Positions 9,907-17,717 of a stretch of DNA of 64,000 nt are shown piece by piece. Location of the stretch: positions 1 through 64,000 of the forward strand of contig JACZKP010000089.1 in NCBI GenBank assembly GCA_014860005.1, in the 5' to 3' direction. Each line of letters begins with the position of its first letter. Within the stretch, counting starts at the first letter, position 1. Origin of the DNA: Verrucomicrobiota bacterium. GTDB taxonomy: Bacteria > Verrucomicrobiota > Verrucomicrobiae > Limisphaerales > UBA11358. Made by a program: the position numbers and the translations under genes. Below the pieces are notes generated by a model, which saw only the letters and a list, made by a program, of their open reading frames with translations, was not told where the DNA came from and searched no databases.

Positions 9907-10057
9907 TGTGCCGACCCCTGAACTCCCGACTACAAACTATAGTATTGACTCTCAAGAAGGCCCTTCGTAAGAAAAGGACATGGTGAAATCCAACTCCTGA
10001 CGCGCAAGTGACGGCTCGGCGCAGTATTCCTGGAAACCTAACAACTCACAGCACCCT

Positions 10058-10990
10058 ATGAAAAACACCAAACAACTTTTCGCGACTCTCATCCTCACGT
10101 TTGGCGTCTTGTTTCACGTCCACGCCCAAAGCTGGCTCACCAACGGTCTCGTTGCCTATTACCCGTTCAACGGAAATCCGAATGATGAGAGCGGCAACGG
10201 ACACCACGGTACGAATCTCGGTGATGTGGTGCTGGTGACGCTTACCAATGGAGTGGACGGGACGCCAAACTCCGCCTACCTGTTCGCCGGGGTGGTTCCT
10301 CCAAACCAAATTGTAGGGACCGGAGTTAACCTCGCGAATTCATCGCTTAGCGTCTCTCTTTGGTTCAAAAGAGGGTACCCCGAGGACACAAACCACGATG
10401 CGTGGATAATGTCATTGGGTTCTGTCGGCCAAGCGGGGAAAACCCTTAATATCTGCGTCGAGTACGGTGCCCCTTCCCGTCCCGCATTGCGTTTCTCATT
10501 TTTCTATGACGACTTTGACATCACCTCACCCAGAGTTGGACTAGGCAAATGGTCACACATTGTCTGCACTTTTGACAATTCCACCCGTGAACGCCGCATC
10601 TACGTGGATGGCAGCCTCATTGCGACCAACATTGCGGCCTACGGATTTTCAGGTGACGGCAACTTCCATCTTCACGGTGGGGGAAACAGCACCAGACCAG
10701 CATTGCTTGACCAAGTGCGTTTTTACAACCGCGTGTTGTCCTCGAATGAAGTCGCCACGTTGCGTGTGCTAGAGTCCGGTCCACACGTGGACTTGATCAA
10801 GGCGGTCAAACCGGCCCTCAGTGGTCTTTTCCTCGGCACGAATTACCAGTTGCAGCTTTCCGGTGACTTGTTGACGTGGACAAACCACGGCGCTCCCTTC
10901 GCCGCCACCAACATCAGCGTGGTCTATCCCGAATACTTCGACGTGGACAACTGGAACAAACTGTTCTTCCGGCTGGAGGTCGCACCATGA
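10058..10990 (+). CDS. Secreted LamG-domain (concanavalin-like lectin) protein
   Basis: A 310-residue protein with a signal peptide ending near HVHAQS (residues 1-24). One LamG-type jelly-roll domain covers about residues 28-245; its markers are GLVAYYPFNGNPNDESGNGH, a central KWSHIVCTF strand, RIYVDG and LLDQVRFYNRVLSSNEV. The last 65 residues look like the short beta-rich tail (YQLQLSGDLLTWTNHG) common in secreted PVC proteins. Such proteins are probably cell-surface or secreted binding modules; the ligand is unknown. It stands alone between two small genes. Confidence 0.82.
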   Translation: MKNTKQLFATLILTFGVLFHVHAQSWLTNGLVAYYPFNGNPNDESGNGHHGTNLGDVVLVTLTNGVDGTPNSAYLFAGVVPPNQIVGTGVNLANSSLSVSLWFKRGYPEDTNHDAWIMSLGSVGQAGKTLNICVEYGAPSRPALRFSFFYDDFDITSPRVGLGKWSHIVCTFDNSTRERRIYVDGSLIATNIAAYGFSGDGNFHLHGGGNSTRPALLDQVRFYNRVLSSNEVATLRVLESGPHVDLIKAVKPALSGLFLGTNYQLQLSGDLLTWTNHGAPFAATNISVVYPEYFDVDNWNKLFFRLEVAP

Positions 10991-11023
10991 CCGAAAGGTT
11001 TTTCGCTCGTTAAGGCATCGTCA

Positions 11024-11443
11024 GTGAGCCCGGAACTTTATACGTTAATGGGTGTCGCTCTCGGAGGCGCAATCTCTTGGTACGTAAGTCGTGATCAAGC
11101 CGTGCGCGCTACGCGACTGGCCCAAATTGCAACGGCACGAAGCGAACTCGCGAAAGATGTCGCCCAGTTTTGCGCTCTTTGTACGGAGATTGAGAATCAC
11201 CTTCGGTGCCTTCATTCGGAACCCCCAGTAGTGGACCCTCTTATCGATTCTGCTCGGCAATTGAAATTCCTTTGCCAGATCAATCTGCGTGCGATTGCCG
11301 CGGACACAAAGAAGATCGAGCATCTGCTTGACCACGCATTTGAGGTGGCTCAGGCCCCAAGCGCCCCTGCTGCTGAAACGAAGCTTGCGTGCGAAACATG
11401 CGAGGATTTGATCAGCCGCATTGCGGCTTTGGCCGCACCTTGA
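11024..11443 (+). CDS. Small membrane-anchored protein of unknown function
   Basis: A 139-residue protein. A hydrophobic N-terminal helix (about residues 5-20, LMGVALGGAISWYVSR) is followed by a helical, mostly soluble stretch that could form a coiled coil. Five cysteines lie in the C-terminal part. I do not recognise a family. The GTG at 11024 is the first start; the ATG at 11048 (MGVALGG) is an alternative. Coding is supported only by the long frame and reasonable composition. Confidence 0.5.
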   Translation: MSPELYTLMGVALGGAISWYVSRDQAVRATRLAQIATARSELAKDVAQFCALCTEIENHLRCLHSEPPVVDPLIDSARQLKFLCQINLRAIAADTKKIEHLLDHAFEVAQAPSAPAAETKLACETCEDLISRIAALAAP

Positions 11444-11678
11444 GCCAATTCGCCCCTAAAAGTCGGTGCTTTTCTGTTGAAGTTGAGCGGAGACACAAAG
11501 CATCCCTCCAGTGTTTTCTGCCTTGGAACGCGTCCCTACCACTGCTGGCCCGCATCTTGGCGTCTTGGCGGCTTTGCGTGAAAAATCAGCACGCTGTTTC
11601 CCAGCGCCCTCCTTCATCTGATTTCGGCAGGACCAGCCTGATTCCAGCGCGCCGAGTCAGGTTTCAGTGAGACCGATT

Positions 11679-11754
11679 GGTAGGGCGCGTCACTCCGTGC
11701 GCGCCGTCTTTGGTCTGCGGACGCCAGGCGCGCAGCGGACTGACGCGCCCTGCC
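11679..11754. repeat. Palindromic repeat, family with GGTAGGGCGCGTCA arms
   Basis: The left arm GGTAGGGCGCGTCA (11679-11692) pairs with the right arm TGACGCGCCCTGCC (11741-11754), with one G-T pair, and additional GCGCGCC-type pairing inside. A second copy lies at 46959-47031. Confidence 0.8.
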
Positions 11755-11810
11755 TTTTCCCAGCGCTGGCGGCGCGACATCTTTGTAGAACGGCCGCCCA
11801 CAAAACTCCC

Positions 11811-11858
11811 AAGCTCCGTAGGAGTCACATCGGGAACATGCCGCTCCTGACGGAGCTT
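11811..11858. repeat. Short palindromic element with AAGCTCCGTAGGAG arms
   Basis: AAGCTCCGTAGGAG at 11811-11824 is mirrored by CTCCTGACGGAGCTT at 11844-11858, with one unpaired base. A hairpin of about 48 bp with no T-run after it, so it is more likely a repeat element than a terminator. Confidence 0.65.
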
Positions 11859-11997
11859 TGAATCAAATGGGCTGCGTGAGCTACAAAGATTCCGCGCCTA
11901 CGGCGCTGAGACGTTCATCGGCTTTCCTGCGCCTTGGCGGCTCTGCGGCTTTGCAATCGTTGGCCGCAACGGGAGAAATGAGTTTGCCAAACGTTCC

Positions 11998-12146
11998 CCC
12001 TCATCCCGGCCTTCTCCCCAAGGAGAAGGAGAATCGTACTCAGTCTTTATGAGATGTCGTGCGCCTGGATTGGCCGAACGCTTAGTCGCAAAACCGGAGC
12101 CGGACCAACGCTGTTCCTTCTCCCCGGGGGAGAAGGTCAGGATGAG
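11998..12146. repeat. Pair of inverted CTCACCC/CTCTCCCC-type repeats
   Basis: One copy at about 11998-12031 (CCCTCATCCCGGCCTTCTCC, then AAGGAGAAGG) and an inverted copy at about 12115-12146 (CTTCTCCCCGGGGGAGAAGG, then TCAGGATGAG). The same family occurs at 13.9-14.1 kb and 50.2-50.98 kb. Confidence 0.7.
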
Positions 12147-12257
12147 GCGAGCGTTCCACCATTCTCCCGCAGAGACGCCAAGCGAGTCACACCCGATTGC
12201 AAGCGGCCAGTAGGTGATCATCTTAGTTTCTCTTTCAGCAACCGATACGCTCGCACG

Positions 12258-12539
12258 CTACGCCTTCGGAAAATCATGTCCACAGCCGGTCCTGCTGCGT
12301 GATTTGCGTCCGTCCGGAGCTCGGCCAGGAAGGAGAAAGGTTTGATGAATTCGCCTTCGCCGCACACGGTAAAGCCGGGAAATTTCTTGAACCATTTGCC
12401 TTCGGGCACCTCAGGCTCGGTGTCCAGCCAGCGCGCCAGGAGAATGATCTGCTCGGACGAGAGGTTGCGTTGACGCATTCGCGTCAGAAGATGAACGAGC
12501 AGGGGTTGGCAGCAGTTTGAAGCGACGGATTTTAGGCAT
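12258..12539 (-). pseudogene. Decayed partner gene of a toxin-antitoxin-like cassette
   Basis: Starts at an ATG (MPKIRRFKLLPTP) and can be followed only by changing frame twice: near position 12500, where LLVHLLTRMRQRNLSSEQI begins, and near position 12340, after GEFIKP, where FLLPGRAPDG continues to a TAG at 12258. The patched protein of about 90 residues has a conserved-looking core (ARWLDTEPEVPEGKWFKKF, then VCGEGE). I recognise this general pattern from small two-gene cassettes in related genomes, but I cannot name an established family. The gene is broken by two indels unless these are sequencing errors. Confidence 0.6.
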
Positions 12540-12754
12540 GAGGTTGGCCACCGTAGAATCCACGCACGATTTTCCTCTTGCAGGCGATCGGCCTCCGCCG
12601 GGTCTTCGGCTTCGACCATTTGTTTGGCGAGCCGGCCCAGTTCCTCCGGGCTGAGTTGGCGGTGTTCCCGACAAGACGGACAAACTCAACGACCCCGGGT
12701 CTGTTCATCCGGCGGCAGTCGCTTTATTTCCTCAATAATTTCAACCGCTGTCAT
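12532..12754 (-). pseudogene. Decayed antitoxin-like small gene
   Basis: The ATG at 12754 opens MTAVEIIEEIKRLPPDEQTR, then a one-base insertion forces a stop. Other frames restore VVEFVR, then RQLSPEELGRLAKQMVEAED, then IVRGFYGGQPHA before a TAA at 12532, so three frame changes are needed. The opening matches the style of short antitoxins (a helix ending in LPPDEQ). It overlaps the next gene's start by a few bases, as antitoxin-toxin pairs often do. The cassette lies 129 bp beyond the oppF stop. Confidence 0.55.
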
Positions 12755-12883
12755 GCCAACAGATTACTCGTGCGCGCATCATGGCACAACCGGGCGGGGA
12801 GGCGGCGGCCCACTCCTTCGTGGCCAACGCTTGATGTTCGAGTGGCGCTCCCGGTCTGACGGCGATTATTCACGCGTCACGAA

Positions 12884-13861
12884 TCACGAATCACTTTTTG
12901 CCAGGTGACACGCCGCCCAATGACTTGCGCCGGTCTCGCGCCACTCCGGCGATTTCGTGGCGCACAACGGTTGCTCCGCAATCGGACAGCGCGGATGAAA
13001 CCGGCAGCCCGGCGGCGGATGAATGGGCGACGGCACATCACCGGGCAGAACGATTCTTTGCCGCTTGGTTTCCGGATCAACTTCCGGCACGGCGGAAATC
13101 AGCGCCTGTGTGTAAGGATGTTTCGGCGAGCGGATGAGTGCCTTCGCCTCGGCCAGTTCCACGATCTTGCCCAGATACATCACCATCACGCGGCGGCTGA
13201 TGTGTTCCACCACAGCAAGATCGTGCGCGATGAACAGGTAGGCGATGCCATGCTGCTGCTGCAAATCCTGGAGCAGATTGATGATCTGTGCTTGAACGGA
13301 TACATCCAGTGCGCTCACCGGCTCATCGCAAACGATGAGCTTCGGCTCCACCGCCAGCGCGCGCGCAATGCCGATGCGCTGCCGTTGCCCGCCGCTGAAT
13401 TCGTGTGGATACCGTTGCGCATAAGCCGCGTCCAAACCCACCGCCGCCAGCAACTCCGCCACGCGTTTGGCCCGCGCGGATTTGCTCTCCGCCAGTCCGT
13501 GAATGTCCAGCGCCTCACCGATGATGTCCTCCAGAGTCATTCGCGGGTTGAGCGAGCTGTACGGATCTTGAAAGATCATCTGAAACTTCCGCCGTCGCGC
13601 ACGCAATTCGCCTGCGCTCATCGTCGCGATATCCTCGCCCTCGAACAAAACGCGTCCTGCCGTCGGCTCGACCAGCCGGACAATGGCGCGGCCCAGCGTC
13701 GTCTTGCCGCAACCGCTCTCGCCCACCAGCCCGAGCGTTTCGCCGGGCGCAATGCTGAAGCTCACATCGTCCACGGCTTTCACAAACTCCCGCGTGCGGC
13801 TGAATACGCCGTGCTTTACGGGGAAATGGACTTTCAGGTTTTGGACTTCGAGGAGACTCAT
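12884..13861 (-). CDS. oppF: Oligopeptide/dipeptide ABC transporter ATP-binding protein (OppF/DppF type)
   Basis: A 325-residue ABC ATPase that would power uptake of oligopeptides at the inner membrane together with a second ATPase (OppD, encoded at 16.2-17.3 kb), two permeases and a binding protein, none of which are in this window. Motifs: Walker [10 protein letters not shown] (about 46-54), Q-loop [13 protein letters not shown] signature SGGQRQR, Walker [13 protein letters not shown] and switch histidine IAHDLAVVE. The C-terminal oligopeptide-transporter motif [10 protein letters not shown] is present and may bind an iron-sulfur cluster in some members. Normally oppF follows oppD directly; here more than 2 kb of other genes separate them, and two extra partial copies of its 5' end lie upstream. 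Confidence 0.9.
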   Translation of the reverse strand: MSLLEVQNLKVHFPVKHGVFSRTREFVKAVDDVSFSIAPGETLGLVGESGCGKTTLGRAIVRLVEPTAGRVLFEGEDIATMSAGELRARRRKFQMIFQDPYSSLNPRMTLEDIIGEALDIHGLAESKSARAKRVAELLAAVGLDAAYAQRYPHEFSGGQRQRIGIARALAVEPKLIVCDEPVSALDVSVQAQIINLLQDLQQQHGIAYLFIAHDLAVVEHISRRVMVMYLGKIVELAEAKALIRSPKHPYTQALISAVPEVDPETKRQRIVLPGDVPSPIHPPPGCRFHPRCPIAEQPLCATKSPEWRETGASHWAACHLAKSDS

Positions 13862-13898
13862 GAAGGGAAATCCGAAAACCAAGAAGAAGTTTGTTTGA

Positions 13899-14102
13899 CG
13901 CTCGCCCTCACCCTGACCCTCTGCCCCGGGGAGAGGGAACAGCCATAAGACGCTTTTGAATTCTCGGCAGTCAAATTGTGTGTCGCCGCTTTCTGGTATT
14001 TCGGAGCGGAGAACGAACGAAGTAAATGACGCTTTCGTAACGCGCGAGCACGGCGAAAGATTCTCCCTCTCCTGGGGGAGAGGGCCGGGGTGAGGGCGAG
14101 CG
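13899..14102. repeat. Two inverted CTCACCC/CTCTCCCC-type repeats upstream of oppF
   Basis: A copy at 13899-13937 (CGCTCGCCCTCACCCTGACC and following) and an inverted copy at 14065-14102 (CCCTCTCCTGGGGGAGAGGG and following) enclose about 130 bp with no gene. They sit exactly between the intact oppF start and the second, partial oppF 5' copy. Confidence 0.75.
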
Positions 14103-14103
14103 T

Positions 14104-14220
14104 GACAACAAACTCACAACTCCCGCCCGCGTGGGGTCGGAAAAAGCTCTGCGCATGGCCGAACACGCCGTGCTTAACCGGGAAATGGACTTTCAGGTTT
14201 TGGATTTCGAGGAGGTTCAC
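14104..14220 (-). pseudogene. Partial duplicate of the oppF 5' end (copy 2)
   Basis: Begins with a GTG at 14220 and reads [19 protein letters not shown], matching the intact oppF start ([19 protein letters not shown]). I count 53 matches in 61 aligned bases (14160-14220 against 13801-13861). After this it diverges and runs into a palindromic repeat. The GTGA at its start overlaps the stop codon of the ParE-like toxin. It cannot encode a working ATPase. Confidence 0.8.
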
Positions 14221-14531
14221 GCTTCAGCAGACAATTCGCGGAGAAGATCGCGTGCGCCGTGCAACACGCGCCAGATCTGAACACGATCCGGTAATTCGCG
14301 ATAGAAAATCAGATAACGTCTGAAACCGCTGATGCGCCAGGAGCGATCCTCGGGAAATCCCAGATCGGTGCGGCTGCGTCCGAAACCGGGATTGCAGGCA
14401 AGGAATTCAAAACTGTCATAAACAGCTTCAAGAAACGCGCGTGCGGCTTGAGGATTGCCGCGGCGAATGTGTCGGGCAGCCGTTTGTAAATCGCAGAAGA
14501 CAAATTCGCTCTCGTCCCAGCGCGGATTCAT
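14217..14531 (-). CDS. RelE/ParE-family toxin
   Basis: A 104-residue toxin-fold protein. The C-terminal half has the typical RelE/ParE pattern: WRISGFRRYLIFYREL, then VQIWRVLHGARDL. ParE members poison gyrase and RelE members cleave mRNA on the ribosome; the sequence does not tell which. Its ATG overlaps the antitoxin stop by 4 bp (ATGA), the usual operon order of antitoxin then toxin. Its own stop overlaps the GTG of the partial oppF copy. Confidence 0.82.
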   Translation of the reverse strand: MNPRWDESEFVFCDLQTAARHIRRGNPQAARAFLEAVYDSFEFLACNPGFGRSRTDLGFPEDRSWRISGFRRYLIFYRELPDRVQIWRVLHGARDLLRELSAEA

Positions 14532-14737
14532 TCCAAGCTGGAGAGGATCTTCTTGAGGTTGGAACGGTCACCCGGCAGGAATCGGCCTCTTGCGGCTTCG
14601 GCCAGTTTCTCGCGAACACCCGGCGGATGATCGCCGTCGGCCCGATTCCAATCCGGCCAGATGGAAGTTTCCAATTCCTCGCGCTCACGCGGAGAAAGTT
14701 TCTGAATCGCATCTCTGATTTCAGCGACCGTGCTCAT
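14528..14737 (-). CDS. Antitoxin of the ParE-type pair
   Basis: A 69-residue acidic/basic protein starting MSTVAEIRDAIQKLSPRERE, a helical opening common to small antitoxins that pair with RelE/ParE toxins. The C-terminal part would wrap the toxin. No clear DNA-binding domain is visible, so autoregulation is uncertain. The pair occupies almost exactly the space between two partial oppF copies. Confidence 0.72.
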   Translation of the reverse strand: MSTVAEIRDAIQKLSPREREELETSIWPDWNRADGDHPPGVREKLAEAARGRFLPGDRSNLKKILSSLE

Positions 14738-14746
14738 GGCCTGAAG

Positions 14747-14848
14747 TTAAACCAAGGTCGCGTGGAACGTCAACTTGTGGCTGAAACGCGAGGCTGTTCT
14801 GACCAAGGAACGGACTTTCAGGTTTTGGACTTCGAGGAGCGGACTCAT
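14747..14848 (-). pseudogene. Partial duplicate of the oppF 5' end (copy 3)
   Basis: The ATG at 14848 opens [12 protein letters not shown], a third version of the oppF N-terminus, then diverges and stops after 33 codons. The shared DNA is 28 bp identical to the intact gene (GGACTTTCAGGTTTTGGACT and the following 8 bases at 14813-14840), plus the ACTCATGAAG around the start codon. Its ATGA overlaps the stop codon of the upstream helical-repeat gene. Confidence 0.78.
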
Positions 14849-16221
14849 GAAGACAAGCTTTGTGTCGCCGCGTTTCGGACTGATTTATCCTCCCAGACAT
14901 CCGTGGACAATTGTTTGATTCTCTCGTTTGTAGTTTTGTCGGCCAAATCAACTGCCTCACATCCCAAAGCACGGGTTCTGTCTTCACAATCCCACAGACA
15001 TTCTTGTGCGTGAGTGCGGACAAAATATTCTTTATCAACGGCAAGCAGTGCTTCCGCAGCGCGGCTGCGTCCATACGAATAGCGAAATTCAACAAACACG
15101 GATTCCAATTCTGGTAGACGCCCAAGGCCGGGCAAGCGTTTGAAAGCTTCAATCAAATCACAAAGCCGATAAATTTGATTGTCAGCATCTACGAGTGCCG
15201 CAGCCATTTCCTTGCGCAAAAGCGGAACGTCATGAGGTGTGGCGTGGCTCTTCATCAAATCTTCTGCAAGACTGCGGAAATGCCCAGCGTCGTGATTCAA
15301 CCAGCTACGAGCAAGAGGAAGGGTTCGTGCAGGAGGCAATGATAGGATGGCTTCTTCCGCACGAACGCGAAGCGCAACAGGCATCTCCGGATTCTTGGCC
15401 CAAAAGTCTATCAGCCAATCGAACATTGCAGGATTGGCAAGTTTTGCTAGACCCGCCAGCGCAACTCCAGAACGATTTGGTTCTGCAATGGAAACTTGAG
15501 AAAGCAGAAAATCAAAGTCGGCGGGCTTGACCAAGTGAGTGATGATTTTTCGGAGCTTGGCGTATACTCGCGCATCTTTTCCTGCTAATTGAAGCACATC
15601 GGCTACAGATAGATTCTTGAAGTCATGCTCTTCAAATTGATTGGCAGGTTGACGCAAAGAGCCGATGAACTGGTTGAGGCGGGTATTTTGCTTGCACCAG
15701 GTTTTCCACGGATCTTCGGCTACACTGAACCATCCCAGTTCTTCATTAAGAGCCTCGTCGTCGCTAAATCTTTTGCAAAACACTTCATCAAGGTTTGCCC
15801 ACGCCAGAGGATTCTGCGTCGCAACCAATTCATCAATTGCCCAGTTCCACCAGTTTCCCCATGCAACATAATCGCGGAGAATGTCAACGGCGTTTTGATA
15901 ATTTCGCTTTGCAAGTGAACCAAGCGTGGTGACCGTCAGCGTCGTGTTCCACCCGGATTGATCTGTGTCATCATGCTCACGCAAGTGGGTTGCGAGCGGT
16001 TTCAGTTCCATGCCGGTTTCAATAACGAGCGCAGCGTAAAAATCATCCCGGCTTTCAACCTGCCTGTCCAAGCGCGGGTCTCGTGTGATGCATTCGACTA
16101 GCAAAGGCCAAATTGTTGAAGGCGTTTGCCGCCGAGTTCCAAGAAATCCAGCCCCGCGCCCGCGTTGAAGTTTTCCCAGCAACGAATCTGCTGCTGCAAT
16201 GTTAATTTCTTCGCTCATCAT
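14845..16221 (-). CDS. Helical (HEAT-like) repeat protein of unknown function
   Basis: A 458-residue soluble protein, predicted all-helical, with repeated patterns typical of HEAT/ARM solenoids (for example VALAGLAKLANPAMFDWLID, and ALRVRAEEAILSLPPARTLP). It has no signal peptide or catalytic motif. It lies 3 bp after the oppD stop, and its own stop overlaps the start of a partial oppF copy, so it sits between two genes that are normally adjacent. This suggests it was inserted into an opp operon. Start 16221 or the next codon (16218). Confidence 0.65.
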   Translation of the reverse strand: MMSEEINIAAADSLLGKLQRGRGAGFLGTRRQTPSTIWPLLVECITRDPRLDRQVESRDDFYAALVIETGMELKPLATHLREHDDTDQSGWNTTLTVTTLGSLAKRNYQNAVDILRDYVAWGNWWNWAIDELVATQNPLAWANLDEVFCKRFSDDEALNEELGWFSVAEDPWKTWCKQNTRLNQFIGSLRQPANQFEEHDFKNLSVADVLQLAGKDARVYAKLRKIITHLVKPADFDFLLSQVSIAEPNRSGVALAGLAKLANPAMFDWLIDFWAKNPEMPVALRVRAEEAILSLPPARTLPLARSWLNHDAGHFRSLAEDLMKSHATPHDVPLLRKEMAAALVDADNQIYRLCDLIEAFKRLPGLGRLPELESVFVEFRYSYGRSRAAEALLAVDKEYFVRTHAQECLWDCEDRTRALGCEAVDLADKTTNERIKQLSTDVWEDKSVRNAATQSLSS

Positions 16222-16224
16222 TTT

Positions 16225-17262
16225 TTATTTCCAAAACGGACAACGCACCCAGCGCTGCGGCTCGACTTCGGCCAGTTCGGGAATTGCGTTGGAACATTTC
16301 GGTTTCGCAATCGGACACCGCGGCGCGAAGCGGCAGCCGGGCGGGAAATCGCCGATGCGCGGAACGTTGCCGGGAATCGCTATCAATCGTTTGGTGGAGC
16401 GAGCGTCCTCGCGAGCCGTCGCCGCTGCGCTTTCATTTGCCACGGCCGGCTCGTCAGTAGCCTCGCCCCACCGGCTGGCGTCACTCAGTTTCGGCACGCT
16501 GGCCATCAGCGCGCGCGTGTAGGGATGCAGCGGACGGCGCAGCAATTCGCGCGCGGGTGCGAGTTCGACAATCTGTCCGGCATACATCACCGCCACGCGA
16601 TCGGCCATGTCGCCCACAATGCCGAGGTTGTGCGTGATGAGCAGGATCGCCATGCCGAGGCGTTGCTTGAGGTCGCGCAGCAAATCGAGAATTTGCGCCT
16701 GGATGGTCACGTCGAGTGCCGTGGTGGGTTCATCAGCCACGAGCAATTTCGGTTCGCTGGCCAGCGCCATGGCAATCATCACGCGCTGTTGCATCCCGCC
16801 GGACATTTCGAACGGATAGTTTCTCATCCGCGATTCCGGGGCCGGAATGCCCACGAGTTTCAGCAGGCGAATGACTTCGGCATCCGTCGCCTTGGCCGGC
16901 TGGTGCAGCTTGAGCGATTCCTTGATTTGCGCGCCGACGCGAAACACCGGATTCAACGACGCGCCGGGCTCTTGAAACACGTAGCTCACAACCCCGCCGC
17001 GAATGTTGCACAGTTCCGCCGGCGACATGTTCAACACATCGCGACCATTCAGCAGAATCTCGCCCCCGACGTAGCGCGCCGGTGGTGTGGGCACGAGCCG
17101 CGCAATGGACTGCGCTGTGACGCTTTTGCCGCAACCGCTTTCGCCAACGAGACAGACCGTTTCACCCGACTCGATGCTCAACGAAACACCGTCCACCGCC
17201 CGAAGACTTTCATCGCCCGCGAGAAAATCGAGTTGGAGATTTTTGATTTCGAGCAGCGACAT
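16225..17262 (-). CDS. oppD: Oligopeptide/dipeptide ABC transporter ATP-binding protein (OppD/DppD type)
   Basis: A 345-residue ABC ATPase, partner of OppF in peptide import. Motifs: Walker [13 protein letters not shown]-loop [11 protein letters not shown], signature MSGGMQQR, Walker [13 protein letters not shown], switch ITHNLGIV, and the C-terminal [10 protein letters not shown]. Between residues about 265 and 300 there is an alanine/glutamate-rich insertion before the cysteine block. The start MSLLEIKNL resembles the oppF start, as expected for paralogues. No permease or binding-protein genes are seen on either side. Confidence 0.9.
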   Translation of the reverse strand: MSLLEIKNLQLDFLAGDESLRAVDGVSLSIESGETVCLVGESGCGKSVTAQSIARLVPTPPARYVGGEILLNGRDVLNMSPAELCNIRGGVVSYVFQEPGASLNPVFRVGAQIKESLKLHQPAKATDAEVIRLLKLVGIPAPESRMRNYPFEMSGGMQQRVMIAMALASEPKLLVADEPTTALDVTIQAQILDLLRDLKQRLGMAILLITHNLGIVGDMADRVAVMYAGQIVELAPARELLRRPLHPYTRALMASVPKLSDASRWGEATDEPAVANESAAATAREDARSTKRLIAIPGNVPRIGDFPPGCRFAPRCPIAKPKCSNAIPELAEVEPQRWVRCPFWK

Positions 17263-17289
17263 GGCCTCGGCGCGCTATCTGTCCGCGTG

Positions 17290-17583
17290 CTATTCAACCC
17301 GTTCCCAAAGCGAAATCTCGGGCGCCGCGACACAGAGTTCGCCCAATCGAGCGAGGACCACTTGCACGTGGGCACTTTGCAGGTGCGCATCCAGATGCGC
17401 CTTGCTCGTCCAGTTTTCGTGGAACAGAAACTTCGCCGGATGCTCGGTAGCCTGATGCAGATCGTAGTTCAAACAGCCGGCTTCCTGACGGGTAGGCGCG
17501 AGCAGGCCGGTCAATGCGGCACGCAGTTCGGCTTCCTTGCCGGGCTTGGCTTCAAATGTGGCAACAACAGTCAGTGTTTTCAT
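17290..17583 (-). CDS. ABM-domain protein (putative quinol monooxygenase)
   Basis: A 97-residue ferredoxin-like fold protein of the antibiotic biosynthesis monooxygenase group: VVATFEAKPGKEAELRAAL at the start, a central GCLNYDLHQ and the conserved FLFHENWTSKAHLDAHLQ. Similar single-domain proteins (YgiN-like) oxidise quinols without cofactors, but many are uncharacterised. It starts at the ATG at 17583; a much longer frame exists upstream but only as the shadow of pyrF. It lies 27 bp upstream of oppD on the same strand. Confidence 0.82.
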   Translation of the reverse strand: MKTLTVVATFEAKPGKEAELRAALTGLLAPTRQEAGCLNYDLHQATEHPAKFLFHENWTSKAHLDAHLQSAHVQVVLARLGELCVAAPEISLWERVE

Positions 17584-17592
17584 AATTGTTTC

Positions 17593-17705
17593 GGAGCGCC
17601 GGTCTCCGACCCGGCGCGTTGTTTCCGTTGGATTTCGAGCTTTAGTTTGTTCCGAGACAAACGAAAGTCTGAACTCCAACGCGCCGGGTCGGAGACCGGC
17701 GCTCC
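17593..17705. repeat. Long palindrome with 29-bp perfect arms
   Basis: The left arm 17593-17621 starts GGAGCGCCGGTCTCCGACCC. The right arm 17677-17705 is its exact reverse complement over 29 bp. A second, nested hairpin (CTTTAGTTTGT with ACAAACGAAAG) lies in the loop. Related arms occur near 51023-51047 and at 62457-62566. It lies between pyrF and the ABM gene; no T-run follows. Confidence 0.9.
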
Positions 17706-17717
17706 AATTCCAACGAA

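Larger units (their letters stand above)
11444..12257. other. Gene-free region rich in palindromic repeats
   Basis: More than 800 bp with no credible gene. It holds octamer-like text at 11556-11583 (CTTGGCGTCTTGGCGGCTTT) and 11924-11957, and three palindromic elements listed separately. It looks like an accumulation site for small repeat elements. Confidence 0.55.

Noticed and set aside
11679..12146. Repeated palindromes that might suggest a CRISPR array
   Set aside because: The units are different palindromic families, not evenly spaced direct repeats with unique spacers, and no cas genes are present.
12905..13948. A 347-codon open frame on the plus strand
   Set aside because: Antisense to oppF; unlikely composition.
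14217..16221. Prophage or integrative element around the oppF insertions
   Set aside because: No integrase, phage structural gene, tRNA target or conventional attachment site is visible.
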